The notes beneath the pieces were generated by a model. It was not told where the DNA came from. It was given only the letters and a program-made list of their open reading frames with translations, and ran no database searches. The translations under genes were made by a program, and so were the position numbers. Shown in pieces: positions 10,750 to 22,639 of a DNA stretch of 64,000 bases. Each line of letters opens with the position of its first letter. Within the stretch, counting starts at the first letter, position 1. Source of the DNA: Suillus spraguei. Taxonomy: Eukaryota; Basidiomycota; Agaricomycetes; Boletales; Suillaceae. The stretch is taken from assembly GCA_016800925.1 (NCBI GenBank), contig JABCPU010000232.1, positions 43,457-107,456 of the forward strand, in the 5' to 3' direction.

Positions 10750-13700
10750 ATGGATGACGCCGACAACACACACCAAGAACGCGAAGACTTGAAAATCTGG
10801 CAGCAAAACCTTCGGAAATCCAACAATGCATGGGAGCACATGCTGAAAAACTTAAACCCGCACGTATACGATATAGCGTGCATCCAAGAACCATATCTCA
10901 ACCCCGTGAATCTTGCTAACGCCTCCAATCTAAGACAGTTCTGGGACGTAATCTACCCAACGGACCACCACGCAAACCCAGGACGATCACAGACGATAAT
11001 CCTAGTCAACAAGAGACTATCGAAAAACAATTGGCACATTATACCACTCAAGTCAGCGAATGCTATGGCGATAGAGCTAACGGGGCTTTCGGCAAGGTGC
11101 GTATCTACAACATATATAACCCCTGCGATAGCGATAGCACACTCCACTTCATGGAGAGGCACATGGTGTCTGAACGAAACTCCCAGAGACATCGCACGCA
11201 GCAGCGAATCGCTCAAGGCGACAACACTGTATATAATGAACATATAATCTGGCTAGGCGATTTCAATCGCCACCACCCAATGTGGGAAATGCAAAATAAT
11301 GTACATCTCTTCACCGCGGCGAACTTAGACGCCGCGGGAGTACTGATAAACCTTCTATCACTATATAACTTAGTCCAGGTCCTCCCCCCAAACATAGCCA
11401 CTCTAGAGGCATCAAACACCAAAAACTTAACGTGCCCAGACAATGTATTTTGTTCAGCAGATCTTGAGCACTCGTTCACGCAGTGCAGTGTAGAGTACCA
11501 GCTACGCCCAGTAGTAACTGACCATTTCCCCATAATTAGTACCATCAACCTCCAACCAGAACGAATTGAAACCAGCCCCAAGCGCAACTTCAGAGACACG
11601 GACTGGGAAGAGTTCTGGGAGGTCCTTGAAACTAAACTAGACGACATCCCACAGGCAACGGAAATCAAGACACGAGAACAGTTCGACGAGGCGTTCAAGG
11701 CACTCACAACAAGCATCGCCGAAACAGTAGAGAAGTGCGTACCGAAGACCAAACCATCCCCGTACGCGAAGAGATGGTGGTCGAAGGAACTGGACACCGA
11801 ACGAAAAGCAACACACAAACTAGGAAGGATATCAAGAAAGAAATTAGCGAGATGAAACGACCCAGTGCACGAGGAATATAGAATCGCACGAAACTGATTC
11901 TCAGAAAGTATCAAGCGAGCGAAGACAAACCATTGGACAGAATGGTTAGAGGAACTGACATTCACAGGAGTATGGACCTTTCATAGATACGTAGCAGGCG
12001 ACCCTTCCGACCAGATACACACAAGGATCAAAACCCTCCAAGACCCGAGGGCAAACAATCAGGACAACACGATGCAAGATAACACCCGAAAGAGCGAGCT
12101 ACTTTACGAGGTATTCTCAGAACGCCGCCAGACGATGACCAAGTGAACCCGGACTTCGACTACGACCCTCCAATATGTGAATTCAGACCAATCACGAACC
12201 AGCAAGTACACAGAGCAATCGCGAAACTATCACCGTTCAAAGCCCCAGGACCCAATGGGATAAGCAACGTAGTATTCATGAAATGCGCTGACCTTCTTGT
12301 ACCATTCATGGCACCAATATACAGAGCTACGTTCACCCTCGAAGTGTACCCGAACGAATGGAAATGTTCCTCGATGATCGTACTCAGGAAGCCAGGAAGG
12401 CCAGACTACAGTGTCCCGAAGGCATATAGACCGATAATGCTATTAGACACGATGGCTAAGATCCTTTCATCATGTGTTGCCGACGATCTAACATATATTG
12501 CAGAAGAACACCATCTATTACCCCCAACCCACTTCGGCGGTCGACCGGGACGATCAACGGTAGACTCCCTCCACCTGCTAACTAAGTTCATAACAGATTC
12601 CTGGGCGTCGAAAACAAACAACCACGTTTCCCTACTCTTCCTTGACGTAAAGGCGGCCTTCCCGAGCGTGGTAGCAAGCAAGCTACTACACAACCTCAGA
12701 AAAGCAAGAATACCAAAGGAATATGTAGATTGGTACAAACGAAGACTGGACAACAGAACGACGCATCTCTTTTTCGACGACTACCAGTCAAACTTGTTCA
12801 ATGTGTCAGATGGACTAGACCAGGGATGTCCGCTATCCCCAATGGGCTTCATCTTCTACAACGCACCAGTCCTGCGAGTCGCAGACCCGAGACCCAGCAA
12901 AGGAGAACTGAGTCTAGGATTCATCGACGATGTAGCGCTAATAGCAAGAGGGCGCTCATACGAGGAATCAAACGCAAAGGTCAAAAACATGATGGAAAAG
13001 CAAGGAGGTGCACTTGACTGGAGCGAGGAATACAACGCTGAGTTTGAGCTAGACAAAACCGCACTAATTTGTCTTTCCAGGATACGAGTTCGAAGCACCG
13101 AAAACCCCAACAAGACAGTCCCTACGCCACGAGTACCCATCACCATCCGCGATCACACAATCCAACCTTCGAAGTCGCACAAATTTCTAGGAATCATCAT
13201 CGACGAAAATCTAAACTTCAAGGAGCAGGCGGCCCACGCACTGGCCAAAGGAACGAAGTACGCGCTAGCATGTAGCCGGATGATACGTCCGACGAAGGGA
13301 ATACACGGGAAACTGATGAAAAAACTGTATGAGGGAGTAATCGTCCCGAAGATGTTGTACGCCGCAGATGTGTGGTGCGCAGGTCTAGTAGAAAAGGGGA
13401 GGGGGAAAAGGGGGAAAGGGCGAGGAGCAAGAGGCTTCGCCTCGCAGATGGCGCGAGTGCAGAGAATGGCAACCATATCAATTGCGGGAGGACTAAGATC
13501 AAGTCCCACAGACATGCTAGACGCGCACGCTAATGTACTACCTTTTCAGCAGACTCTTCGAAAAGCGTGCTACAGAGCCACGCTCAGAATGGCGACACTC
13601 CCACAGAAACATCCACTAGCCAAGGGAATCAAGAACGCATACGATTACGGCAAAGAGAGAGATTTTAAGGGGAAAAAAACGCTATCCATCCCCACTGCAT

Positions 13701-14816
13701 AAGCTGATGTACGAATTCAGGATCAACCCATCGACGGTGGAAAAGATAGACCCAGTCAGACACTACCCCAAGTGGGAGCCGGATGTAGACATCCACATAG
13801 CGGAGAAGGCCGAGACAGCAAAGATAGAAGACGGACTCGCCGATGAAAACCTAAGGGCGTACTCAGACAGGTCAATGGTGGATGGGGGAGTTGGAGGAGC
13901 AGCAGTGGTCATGAGAGGCAACGAAGTGATAGGAAGCAAGAGGTTTCACTTGGGGAGCGACCGCGAGCATACGGTCTATGAAGCAGAGTTGGTGGGGATG
14001 ATATTAGCAGTACAACTGCTGAAGGAGACGGGAGGAAGAAGGGGCACCATATCCCTAGGTGTCGACAATCAGGCAGCGATAAGAGCAACCGAAGCTTTCC
14101 GCTCACAGCCAGGACACTACCTCATGGACCAATTCCACGATGATCTTAGAAGACTCATCCCTGAGCACGACGAAAGAAAACTCAAAGTCAGATGGACGCC
14201 AGGCCATGTAGGGATACCAGGGAATGAAGAGGCAGACACTCACGCGAAACGCGCCGCACGAGGCGAATCATCGGACACACGAGCCCAGCCAAAGTCGCTC
14301 CTAACCGAGGAAGGAGAACTCAGAATCCTACCAAGGAGCAAAGCGGCACTAAGACAACACTTCTACGCAAAGATCAAAAAAGAGGCCACCACCATCATGG
14401 AGAACTCACCGCGCTACACACTGCTCAAATCAGTCGACACGTCAGCACCATCAAAGAAGTTTGCAAAGAAGATAGAGAAGCTACCGAGACGTCACAGCTC
14501 ACTGATGTTTCAACTCCGCACGGGACATATAGCGCTCAACAAACACCTCAAACGAATAGCGAAATCCCCAACGGCGCGTTGCCCAGCATGCGAAAACCAT
14601 GACGAAACGGTACACCACTTCATCCTAGTCTGCCCAGCATACGTGAACCAGAGAGAACAAATGAGGAAAGAAGTCGGAGCAAGACAATGCAAAATCGAGT
14701 ACCTGCTGAACGAAAGCAAGGGAATGAGAGCAACGTTGACGTACATCGCGCGCACGAGAAGATTGGAACAAACCTTCGGAGATGTAACCCCCCCAGCGGA
14801 AAAGGAGAAGGAATAG
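10750..14816 (+). pseudogene. LINE ORF2 (endonuclease-RT-RNase H), broken
   Basis: The region starts at MDDADNTHQE and encodes in order: an APE-type endonuclease (GDFNRHHPMWE and TDHFPI motifs, 10750-11560), a reverse transcriptase (motif A FLDVKAAFPSV, motif B DQGCPLSPM, motif C FIDDV, 12143-13100), and an RNase H (SDRS, YEAEL, VDNQAA, HVGIPGNEEADTHA, 13850-14260). A terminal C-x2-C-H-H-x4-C-like segment (CPACENHDETVHHF) follows at about 14580. The frame is interrupted by a shift near 11090, two in-frame TGA codons near 11853 and 11895, a shift near 12120, and a stop and frame change at about 13700. Motif C has Ile where most elements have Ala (FADD). Confidence 0.9.
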
Positions 14817-15031
14817 AGGAAACGCGACAACAAGTCGCACAAATCATATCAAGAGCCTGAAGAAGGCCCTAACGTCCGCGCGCAAGCCAGGACCACTGTA
14901 TAGCATAGACAACCAAAAAACGGACCAAAGCATATACGAATAGATTAGATGTACAGTAGGTAGTGTCCATCATAGGGCATAGCCCCAACGGACAATAAAC
15001 AAGGATCAAAAAAAAAAAAAAAAAAAAAAAA

Positions 15032-15044
15032 ACCCACACATGCA
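15032..15044. repeat. LINE target site duplication, right copy
   Basis: This is an exact repeat of ACCCACACATGCA at 8691-8703, immediately after the poly-A tract. Confidence 0.9.
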
Positions 15045-15728
15045 CATGCTTACCGCCTCTGTCATAGATAAGTTCAAAGGCAGCGTAATTGTAGGTCTGA
15101 TGACCTCGCTCCGTGTCACAATCAACTCCGCGCAAGCAACTTCTTGATATCGGTATCTACCGGGTCAGGCTTCGGGAGGCCCCTTACCTGCTTGGCAGCG
15201 GTTGTCTGGGACGAGGACGATTATTTTCATCTGATTTTGGCGCTGAAATAGCGAGCTAAATCATGCCAATCACGCATGACACAAGGAAGTGGCATTAAGA
15301 CCAATGCAGGAAAGTGTTACATCTAAGAGGTCACCCGATATTTCATCTTCTTGGACATGCATGCTACTTTGAAATCCTCAGGAACTGCTGTGTAGTTTAA
15401 AATTCAGGTTCTTTTTCACCAAGTCCTTTGCGTCAACAACACTACATCCTCCGTATATTGCAACCTGCCCCTGAGTAAAATCGAACCTCTAGAACTGTAC
15501 TGTGTTGCTAGACATCCCTGAAATTCTCTCGTTGACAGGGTTCGATGGAAGTTGAAGCAAACCAGATAAATCAACAGTTTGGCGCATACAATATGAGCGG
15601 TCTCCTTTAATGGAATCGCGGCGTACGATGATAGTGTACATACATATATAGGACGGCACAGACTAAGTAAATGCACACGAAACGGAAGAGGCAAGATTAT
15701 GGGATAGCCAAAGTTCGAATAAATGACC
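15045..15728. other. Spacer between the LINE and copy B
   Basis: No gene is recognised. A short minus-strand frame near 15040-15135 (RGVDCDTERGHQTYNYAAF) looks protein-like but is cut by the LINE. I could not assign it or find a continuation left of 8690. Confidence 0.4.
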
Positions 15729-17895
15729 TCACGACGAATGCGGAGCAGGACGACGACGACCAATGTAAAATCCACAACAGCTAACCTCATAGGAAACTTC
15801 TTCAGTCCCACCACTTAAACCTTGTGTTTCCGTTGGCCATTCTTGAGATCCTTGTACCTCTTCGGTAGGTTGAGCTGGTTGCGTTGAATTGTTAGTCTCA
15901 TTGCCATCTGTACGTTGCATAGCTGCAGCGGCTTCTGCATCGGTTTCAGGGGTAATGCCGTATCTCTGTATTGAATTCCAGTGGAATAAAAGAGGAACAA
16001 TAACGAACCACTCACGTCCTCATCGCGAGCAGGGGCTACAAAAACGGTCCGTCTAGAAATCCCTACAGGAAACAAGTTAAAATTCCAGTGTCGGGTCTCG
16101 CGCGATATTGCTCGAGGTGAATTTGGAGGTCGCGTGCCAACACGTAGGGAGCCGAATAAATTACGAAGGAGAGACGACGGGCTCGCAGGCGGAGCTGGTG
16201 CATGGTTTGTATCGTTGCCGAAGAAGTCATTGCCCTATATCAAAGTCGGGTTAGCAGGAGCTGAGGATCGAAACTTTATACTAACATATCTTCCAATACC
16301 TCTGTTATTAACGGACTGTTTTGAGATGATCGGACGCGAAGGAAAGGTCTAATAACAAACATCAGCCAAGGTTAGGGCTATTTACAACTAATCAACACAC
16401 ATCTCGCGGTTGAATTGGACGTCTCTGGTAAAAGGTCAGATCAAGCGGAAGAGAGATGTAGGACTGACTTGCCTTCGACTTAGCATCGGGCTTTGTGTTA
16501 GCACCATCTATACCCTGAACATCAACAAAAACCTTCAGAAAATAGAAGACATCCAATCATAATGCCAATGCGCACACACTGCTGTTTGAGCGCTGCCTCC
16601 ACGCTCCATACATAGACCTTTGCATCTAACCCAGCACTGACAATGTATTTTCCATCAGGGGACATGACAACAGCCAAGAGTTCGTCGTCATGCAACAGTG
16701 GATCTCCGACTTGCTGATTCGTCTTGAGGTCCCAGATGCGAACGGAGTAGTCATTTGACGTGCTAACAAGATGGTTTTCATTAGGGGACAGACAGAGGGA
16801 TCTGACAGCGTTGGTATGACCCCGAAAAACGACAAGCTCCTCCCCATCAATCAACCGCCATTTTCGGATGGTGTCATCGAATGACGCGGAGAAGATGTAT
16901 GCGCCATCCTTGGACCAACACAACGACATTACGTTGTGGTCATGCCCCTTGATCTTGATGAGCAGTTGTCCGTCCTTTGACCACACGCAAATCATCTTGT
17001 CATCCCCGCCACTCGTAAATCTGTCCCCTCGTGGAGAGTATTTGACAGCATTCACCCAGCCGTGTCCAGTCTCTATTGGCGGTGCTATTTGCCGACCAGT
17101 ATCCGAGTTCCAGCGTCGGATGGTGCTGTCTTGCGATCCACTTGCTATCTCCAGGGCATTGGGAGACCAATCGAGGCACCTCACCGCGTCGTCGTGCCCC
17201 TCCCACGGATCACCAACCATACTGCCCTTCTTTATGTTCCACAGCCGTAGTTTGCCGTCTGTACTTCCGCTCACGACCATTGTTTCGTCTGGAGATACAG
17301 CCATAGCGCCTATATGTGCCCCATCACAATTCAAAGGTTTTCCTACTGGCTCTCCGTCTCTTTTCCACTGCCGAATCGAGCAGCCGACCGATGTCAATAC
17401 ATTGCCACTGGTGCCCAAGCAGGCAAGACTCCATATGCATTCGGGATGACCCTCGATGATGCACTCCGGCGTCAAGCTCCCTGGTAGGCGTTCTGGTGTT
17501 GGTTTTTTCCACGATGTGGTCCGAGTGTTGTGGTTGACGAAGTAGGATCGACCAAGTGGTGAGATGTGCCACTCGCATCCAGGAACGAGTTGAAGATAAT
17601 CTGTGCTCAGCCATGAGTTCCTCATTTCTAGTGATATATTCTTCGCTCACCTAGTCGCACTCCTGGTAAAGGCCGGTTCCACGAAGACAGCACAATTGTG
17701 TTATCTTGATAATGCATCGTACCGTCCGCCAGCTTATATGATTGCCATAGCGGAGGGAGCGCCTCGTTCCCGCCTGCTTCCTGATGAGTAAACTAGTAGG
17801 TATCACAATACGGTCCACTCACCTTCCCAAAGTGCGTCCTGGCAGTGCTGTGCACCATATGGCGGTGGACTCTTCTCTCCTGCTCGAGGTCTCAT
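15729..17895 (-). CDS. WW-WW-WD40 protein, copy B
   Basis: The exon plan is the same as copy A. Exon 8 is 15729-15965, exon 7 is 16016-16234 and exon 6 is 16286-16348. Two small exons, the large WW2-WD40 exon (about 16585-17625), exon 2 and exon 1 (ending at 17823) follow. Exon 2 shows a clear first WW domain (LPPLW, YQDNT, SSWNRPLP) with both Trp. The propeller has seven blades and no stops. The start is uncertain. The ATGGCC used by the other copies is replaced here, and the first in-frame ATG is 17893-17895 (MRPRAGEK). The open frame extends upstream to about 18033 without an ATG, and an acceptor-like CTGTCTGTAG near 17995 could mean an extra first exon. The tail is of the second type (PARDED, then RYGITPETDAEAAAAMQ). 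Confidence 0.75.
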
Positions 17896-18422
17896 TCGCG
17901 CCGATGAACTTAACAGCTCTTCTCCCCCTCTCACTGACGTGCTTGACTCAGCCTCTTCGTGGGGTATGACCCTGATTGAGAAAAAGATGTGCTCTACAGA
18001 CAGGTGGACGATAAGCCTTGAGATAATGCGCAAAATAAGTGGGAGAAGAGATGGTGGAGGCGATGAACAGACCCACTAAACGCTCAGATCTGCATGCTGT
18101 GGTTGCAGGCACCTTACATACACGAATGGCAGTGAGCACCTCGGTTTGTTCCGTCTTGTACATCATCACCTAGACTAAATCCGTAGGCGAGCGTTAAGAT
18201 ATGGAGTTCGCTTGGACCCTGAGACATCCGGGCACCTGGACCAAGAGTGAGAGTCAATTTTGATCATGAGAAATAAACATGCAAATGCAGGTACACGCCC
18301 AGTCAGCACCTCTGAGAAGTGTAACCAAAGTAGAAATGAATACGTGGTATATATACATACAATGGTAGCGTGACATTCAATGCTCAAGAGTCAAGTCATC
18401 CATAGGTAGATAACCATCCTAG
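17896..18422. other. Spacer between copy B and the RRG7-like gene
   Basis: This is the upstream flank of copy B and the 3' side of the minus-strand RRG7-like gene. No separate gene is recognised. The open reading frame of copy B exon 1 continues here to about 18033 without an ATG. Confidence 0.5.
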
Positions 18423-19100
18423 TCAACGATCAATATCCTCGAAAGCGTTGACGTACTCCCCAGGCGTATCTGGCGTCCAGTTCTGCACTCTCTTGTCACG
18501 GCACCACAACCCAGGCCGCCCACCACCTCCCGGGTCACGTTCCCATCGAACATCAAGTTCCCCGCGAAGAAGACCTTGCGCACCACCAAGAGCAGGATTC
18601 CAGAAAGCAGTACCGACTTCTCCGAGTGCAGTTTCAACGCGTAAATCTGAAGAAATTGGCGGAGGGGGAGGTAGGTGCATGAGGAGAAAGGGGACGCTGG
18701 ATCCGAGTGCTCGAGTGAGGGTTGCGGTGGTGAAATTTGATTCTGAGAGCAGGAGGGCTACCGTACCCAGTTCAGACACGGGTGTGGAGGATCCGGAGAG
18801 GGAGTGGGCTTGAACGTGCATATGCCATACACCTTCCATCTCGCGAACATAGTTTGGCGAGAATTTCTTCTTCTCAGCTTTGCATTGCGCAAGTACGCGT
18901 ATACGTCTACGTGGAGGTGTGATTGAGTTAGACTGGGAATCTGAGCTGAGGGGAAGCCACCACCAGCCCAGCAAGTCGACGCCGCCATCAGATTTGCCAC
19001 CGACGCGTTTGAGGGACATCGAAAAATATTCTTGAAGTAATTGGAGGGACCGTTGCTCAAACGCTGTTCCACGCGCGACTGTCGATAGCGTCCTATGCAT
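18423..19100 (-). CDS. RRG7: RRG7-like mitochondrial protein (DUF2034, PD-(D/E)XK fold)
   Basis: The single exon is 225 codons from the ATG at 19098-19100 (MHRTLSTVARGTAFEQ). The frame stays open further upstream, but without ATG. The N-terminus is Arg/Ser/Thr-rich and fits mitochondrial import. The core shows FEQRSLQLLQEYF, then SDGGVDLLGWWWLP and VLAQCKAEKKKFSP. The acidic residue in GGVD followed by QCK is the signature of a restriction-endonuclease-like (Mrr-type) fold. In yeast, the family member RRG7 is required for respiratory growth; its biochemical role is not established. The gene diverges from the ATP19-like gene with 263 bp between the two starts. Family assignment is from motif recognition. 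Confidence 0.75.
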   Translation of the reverse strand: MHRTLSTVARGTAFEQRSLQLLQEYFSMSLKRVGGKSDGGVDLLGWWWLPLSSDSQSNSITPPRRRIRVLAQCKAEKKKFSPNYVREMEGVWHMHVQAHSLSGSSTPVSELGTVALLLSESNFTTATLTRALGSSVPFLLMHLPPPPPISSDLRVETALGEVGTAFWNPALGGAQGLLRGELDVRWERDPGGGGRPGLWCRDKRVQNWTPDTPGEYVNAFEDIDR

Positions 19101-19363
19101 ATTCAGAACGACCTTCGTCTGATATGTCTTGGTTGGTTGATTTTTAATCACTAGTGACAGGAAGTGCAAGATTTGGAAGTTCGCAGATTAGATACAGCTG
19201 ACTCAGTGACTCGTCTGGGATGGGTCTGCCAGAGCCTAGAGGTTGGCTAAAATATTTGTATTCCTTCGTCGTCTAAGGTAAAACTTACAACCGAAACCAA
19301 TCCGGGAAAACCCGGGCTACTTCACTTCTGCTTGAACGTCTTCCTCCACTTCCGAAAATCGAC
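19101..19363. promoter_or_regulatory. Intergenic region between divergent RRG7-like and ATP19-like genes
   Basis: Only 263 bp separate the two start codons, and both products are predicted to act in mitochondria, so a shared bidirectional promoter is likely. No TATA box stands out. The equivalent stretch between the decayed pair at 7623-7755 is shorter and diverged. Confidence 0.5.
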
Positions 19364-19788
19364 ATGTCCTAGTGCGTCTCTCTTTATACATATCCTACTA
19401 ACTAGGTACTGACCCACTCGCTGGATTGACAGCGTCATCTTTGGCCGCGCCATTAAAACTGAGTACCTCACTTTGGGTACACTTTTCGCTACCGGCGGTG
19501 CCGTGTTTGCATCCCTTGGTGGAAAGAAAGATTCTGCATCTTCAGGCAAACCTCTTGCAGAACGCGTGAAGGAGGCTGTACCCATAAAAGCTGGGTCCAG
19601 GTGCGTTTATTCCCACTCTCCCTTCCTGCAGACACAAACTGACTGTACGTTCTACAGTGAAGAGGAACAATTGTATGTATTCTATAAGGGCCAAATGACT
19701 CGTGCTGCAGCACGGACTAACCAGGATGAACAGTATCAATAACTTTATTGCAGAAGCCGAGAAGGAGGGCGGGGTAGCGCATCATTGA
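19364..19788 (+). CDS. ATP19: ATP synthase subunit k (ATP19-like), four exons
   Basis: The exons join in frame to an 81-residue protein. Exon 1 is only ATGTCCTA (19364-19371, donor GTGCGT). Exon 2, after the acceptor TTGACAG near 19431, reads VIFGRAIKTEYLTLGTLF, a Gly/Ala-rich hydrophobic segment, GGKKD, and ERVKEAVPIKAGS. A very short exon follows (SEEEQF), and the last exon is NNFIAEAEKEGGVAHH with TGA at 19786-19788. This plan (short N-terminus, hydrophobic helix starting with an IGTL/LGTL-like motif, and a C-terminal DEEKFI-N-type acidic helix) matches fungal subunit k of the F1Fo ATP synthase. That is a small inner-membrane subunit involved in enzyme dimers. No single open frame shows the gene because of its introns. 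Confidence 0.75.
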
Positions 19789-20159
19789 TTCGGGCTCTGG
19801 TATTAATATACAGTGCGAAGCGGCCAGCATGTAGTTACATGGATGCATGTCAGACTCGGACATACCAGTTCTGTGACCTCTGGAAATAGAGATTTCTTTC
19901 GCTTTCATCATTACTCCCGTCGATGTCCAGGCCTATGTCAGAACTGTTTCCTTTTTTGTTCATAATTGACTATGTTACTGTCAATACTTTAAATTTGAAT
20001 TCACAATCGTTGCATTGCAACTGCCAGATCATCAAGTACTATTGCAATGACTGTGTGACTTGCCGCCAATTCTCTCACCCATTCCTTCAACAACATCAAT
20101 GTCTTCTGCCACATAACGACCCCCATACGACAAAGTCAACCATATCTTATACCACGAAC

Positions 20160-22255
20160 ATGGACCATAATGGCAGCACCATACTGGCAAGCAGCAAACA
20201 CCTGGCCCTCTTGAACACTTCCAGCCCGCCAACAGCAGCGAGTTCTCTTCCTTCCCCGCCCTACTCACCCCCACCCCCTGCAAGTCGCAGCACACCACCC
20301 ACGCGAGGCGCGTCTCCCACCGACGCGACTAAGGCCCTCAAAGCTGCTCGCCGCCAATCTTCTATCTCCTACGTATCCTCCCGCGTCGATGTGTTCTCGC
20401 GACACGGGACATCCACTTCTCCAACTATGGCCGATGCCTCGATAGGAATAGATACGGTCCATGGAACAGCAGGTCTATCCGAAGGCCACCAAAGGACTTC
20501 ACGCTCGATGAAGAGGCGCACCATAGTGGGACTCGAGGAATTGCGCAGAGTAAACACAGCTGGGGGAGCCCGCGCACGTATGAGCGTTGGAAATGCCAGT
20601 GCAGAGAGAACTGCACTGACATTGGCTGAGAAGTAAGCCCGGATTTCTGCGTACCCACATTGATACCAACGGAATTCAAATTTCAGGCACGCTGACCTCC
20701 TACACGCAATTGCAGCTGCTGAGAGCAAACGCCTCGAGTTAACTGGTCAACTGGCTACTGTCGAAGGGGATCTGGGAGAACGTGAGTTCTTTCTTGACGT
20801 TTTTATTTCGTGTCTTCTTCATTGGTATCACCGTTCCGCACTATATCCACCATCACATATGCCTCAATTCCGGATCAAAGCGAACTGACCCCTCTTTCGT
20901 TTCCTAGTAAAACGCAAATGGGAGCGTATTGTCAACCGCGAACCATACCACCCCATTCTCCCCTCGTCAACAGCCACCTCTTCTGTCGTTGATGGCCTCA
21001 AAGAAGGCGTAAGATTGCTCGCAGCAGGCTTGAGCGACCTAAGCGACCTCTCTTCTCCAATTTCCTCACCGGCTCCCCCAATAAACACGGAGGAAACAGC
21101 AGGTGTTCCGAAGCGGCACACACAACGCGTGAGCGACTCGTCCACATCAACGTCGACACGACACTCCGGGAGTTCTGCGTCATCTGTTTGGGAAGAAGAC
21201 AGTTCCCTTTCTAGTATCGGGGCAGGAAAAAGCGAACGACATGTTATGAATCAAGCACGAGACAAGGAAGTGTCAAAAGCAAGACAAGAAAAAGTCCTCC
21301 GTCGGAGATCGCGTGATATTTCGCATCCTCCAACTGCATTTATGAGGCATGCCACTTCTTATAATAGTACGAGTACCGCTGTAGATCTCGGGCGAGGCAG
21401 CATGGAACTGGACTCAACTACGGAGGTCGTTCGGGGTAGTTTCAATCCGGGAATAGACGCGTCCGTTACAGCGGCAGCTTCAGAATTCAGTGGAGACGGT
21501 GCCGGTCTTCAGAGACACCAAGCACGCATACACTCCGTGGCAAACACTCCCCCGTAGTACCGCCTTTATCGATGTCTGGCGCCAGATCACTCGCTGTAAC
21601 TGGTAGCGGATGGGGAAACGTCGGTCGCAAGCTTGGAGGTGATGTGTGAGTGATGTTTCCTTTCTGCTTTTCTGCTTGTTTGGCGTGTCCACCACCGCTT
21701 TTCTCTGATATTTCATCACATTCACAAACTAATACACCATCACAGATTCTCAAAAAGCCAAAAGCGAGCCTCCATACTCCTCTCAGACGTTTCCCAATCC
21801 ATCGTATCAGCATTGAACCCAGGCCCAGTAGCAACCTCCCCGCACCAGTCCCAACATTAATACAAACATCAACACCTTCCCTTTTCCCATTCCCCTCATC
21901 CCTCCGCACATCCTCGAGCAGCACCACCTCCCTACACAGAACCTTATCCAGCGTTTCCGTTTCCTCTTCCTTACGCACACCGTCATCAAACGCGAACCCT
22001 CCACTGACGCGCTCCACACACTCGCACAATCGTTCCCATACTCATGCTCCTGCCCCGCGCACAAACAGCTGGCTGGAGGATGAAGAGGATGAGGATACGG
22101 TGAATGCTGGGAGGGTTATGATGCCATCTGTGCTTACGCCCACCTCTGCGTCCGCGCCAGTACACAAAACGCCCAGTTCAGTCGTTCCCATCAAAGGAGG
22201 AACGGCGACAGCTATGAGTTCCGATGATGACGATGACGATGACTGGAATTGGTAG
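20160..22255 (+). CDS. DUF4048-like low-complexity protein
   Basis: I take the start at ATG 20160 (MDHNGSTIL), because family members begin close to the Pro/Ser-rich segment that follows. Exon 1 (20160-20632) ends in LTLAEK. Exon 2 (20687-20781) and exon 3 (from 20908) give a helical block with HADLLHAIAAAESKRLEL and LKRKWERIVNREPY, followed by DGLKEGVRLLAAGL. Long Ser/Thr-rich stretches follow. A later block, SGARSLAVTGSGWGNVGRKL, then an intron (about 21645-21745), and FSKSQKRASILLSDVSQSI are typical of this fungal family. A further intron near 21435-21510 restores the frame. The end reads an acidic run of seven Asp and WNW before TAG at 22253-22255, in a frame I could not connect to the preceding exon. 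Function unknown. Confidence 0.65.
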
Positions 22256-22639
22256 CAGCTACCATTGTCCGCTTTTGACGTTATTTGGCCATTTTTGGAA
22301 GATGAAAATCAGGCTCTGCCTCTGAGTGTGCGAGGTTGTGTACGGTATTGTATGTTTATACTATAGATATCTGCGCCTCCTTCGTTCGTGCAGGCAGGGA
22401 CGACGATGAATTTTTTATGACGATGACTGTGATTGGGAACAGTAGAGAGCGAAAAAATAGGTGTGTAGACACGATGGACACTACAAGTATGTTTATAGAC
22501 ATGTATTTTTTTGTTCCGCGCGTATCGCCTGTGCTCGCGATATGTTGTCGCATCATAACAATTGCATGTAAAGTCGAGGAGTTTACTGGGTTAGAAAATT
22601 TGCTGAGGGATCAGTAGTACAAACGAGAGAATTACTATT

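Larger units (their letters stand above)
8704..15031 (+). mobile_element. Full-length non-LTR retrotransposon (LINE)
   Basis: A 6.3-kb element is flanked by a perfect 13-bp target duplication and ends in an A tract of about 24 bases (15008-15031). It has two reading frames: a Gag-like ORF1 with zinc knuckles, and an ORF2 with endonuclease, reverse transcriptase, RNase H and a terminal Cys-His segment. The order endonuclease-RT-RNase H places it in the broad I/Tad-like group; the exact clade is inference. ORF1 is open, but ORF2 is broken in several places, so this copy cannot move by itself. The intact target duplication and tail indicate a fairly recent insertion between the duplicated WW-WD40 blocks A and B. 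Confidence 0.95.

Noticed and set aside
14869..15135. Minus-strand frame with a Phe run
   Set aside because: The Phe run is just the LINE poly-A tail read on the other strand.
16868..17449. 193-codon plus-strand frame in copy B
   Set aside because: It is the shadow of the WD40 exon. Equivalent frames recur opposite all copies only because the genes are duplicated.
21487..22029. 180-codon minus-strand frame
   Set aside because: It is antisense to the Ser/Thr/Pro-rich end of the DUF4048-like gene.
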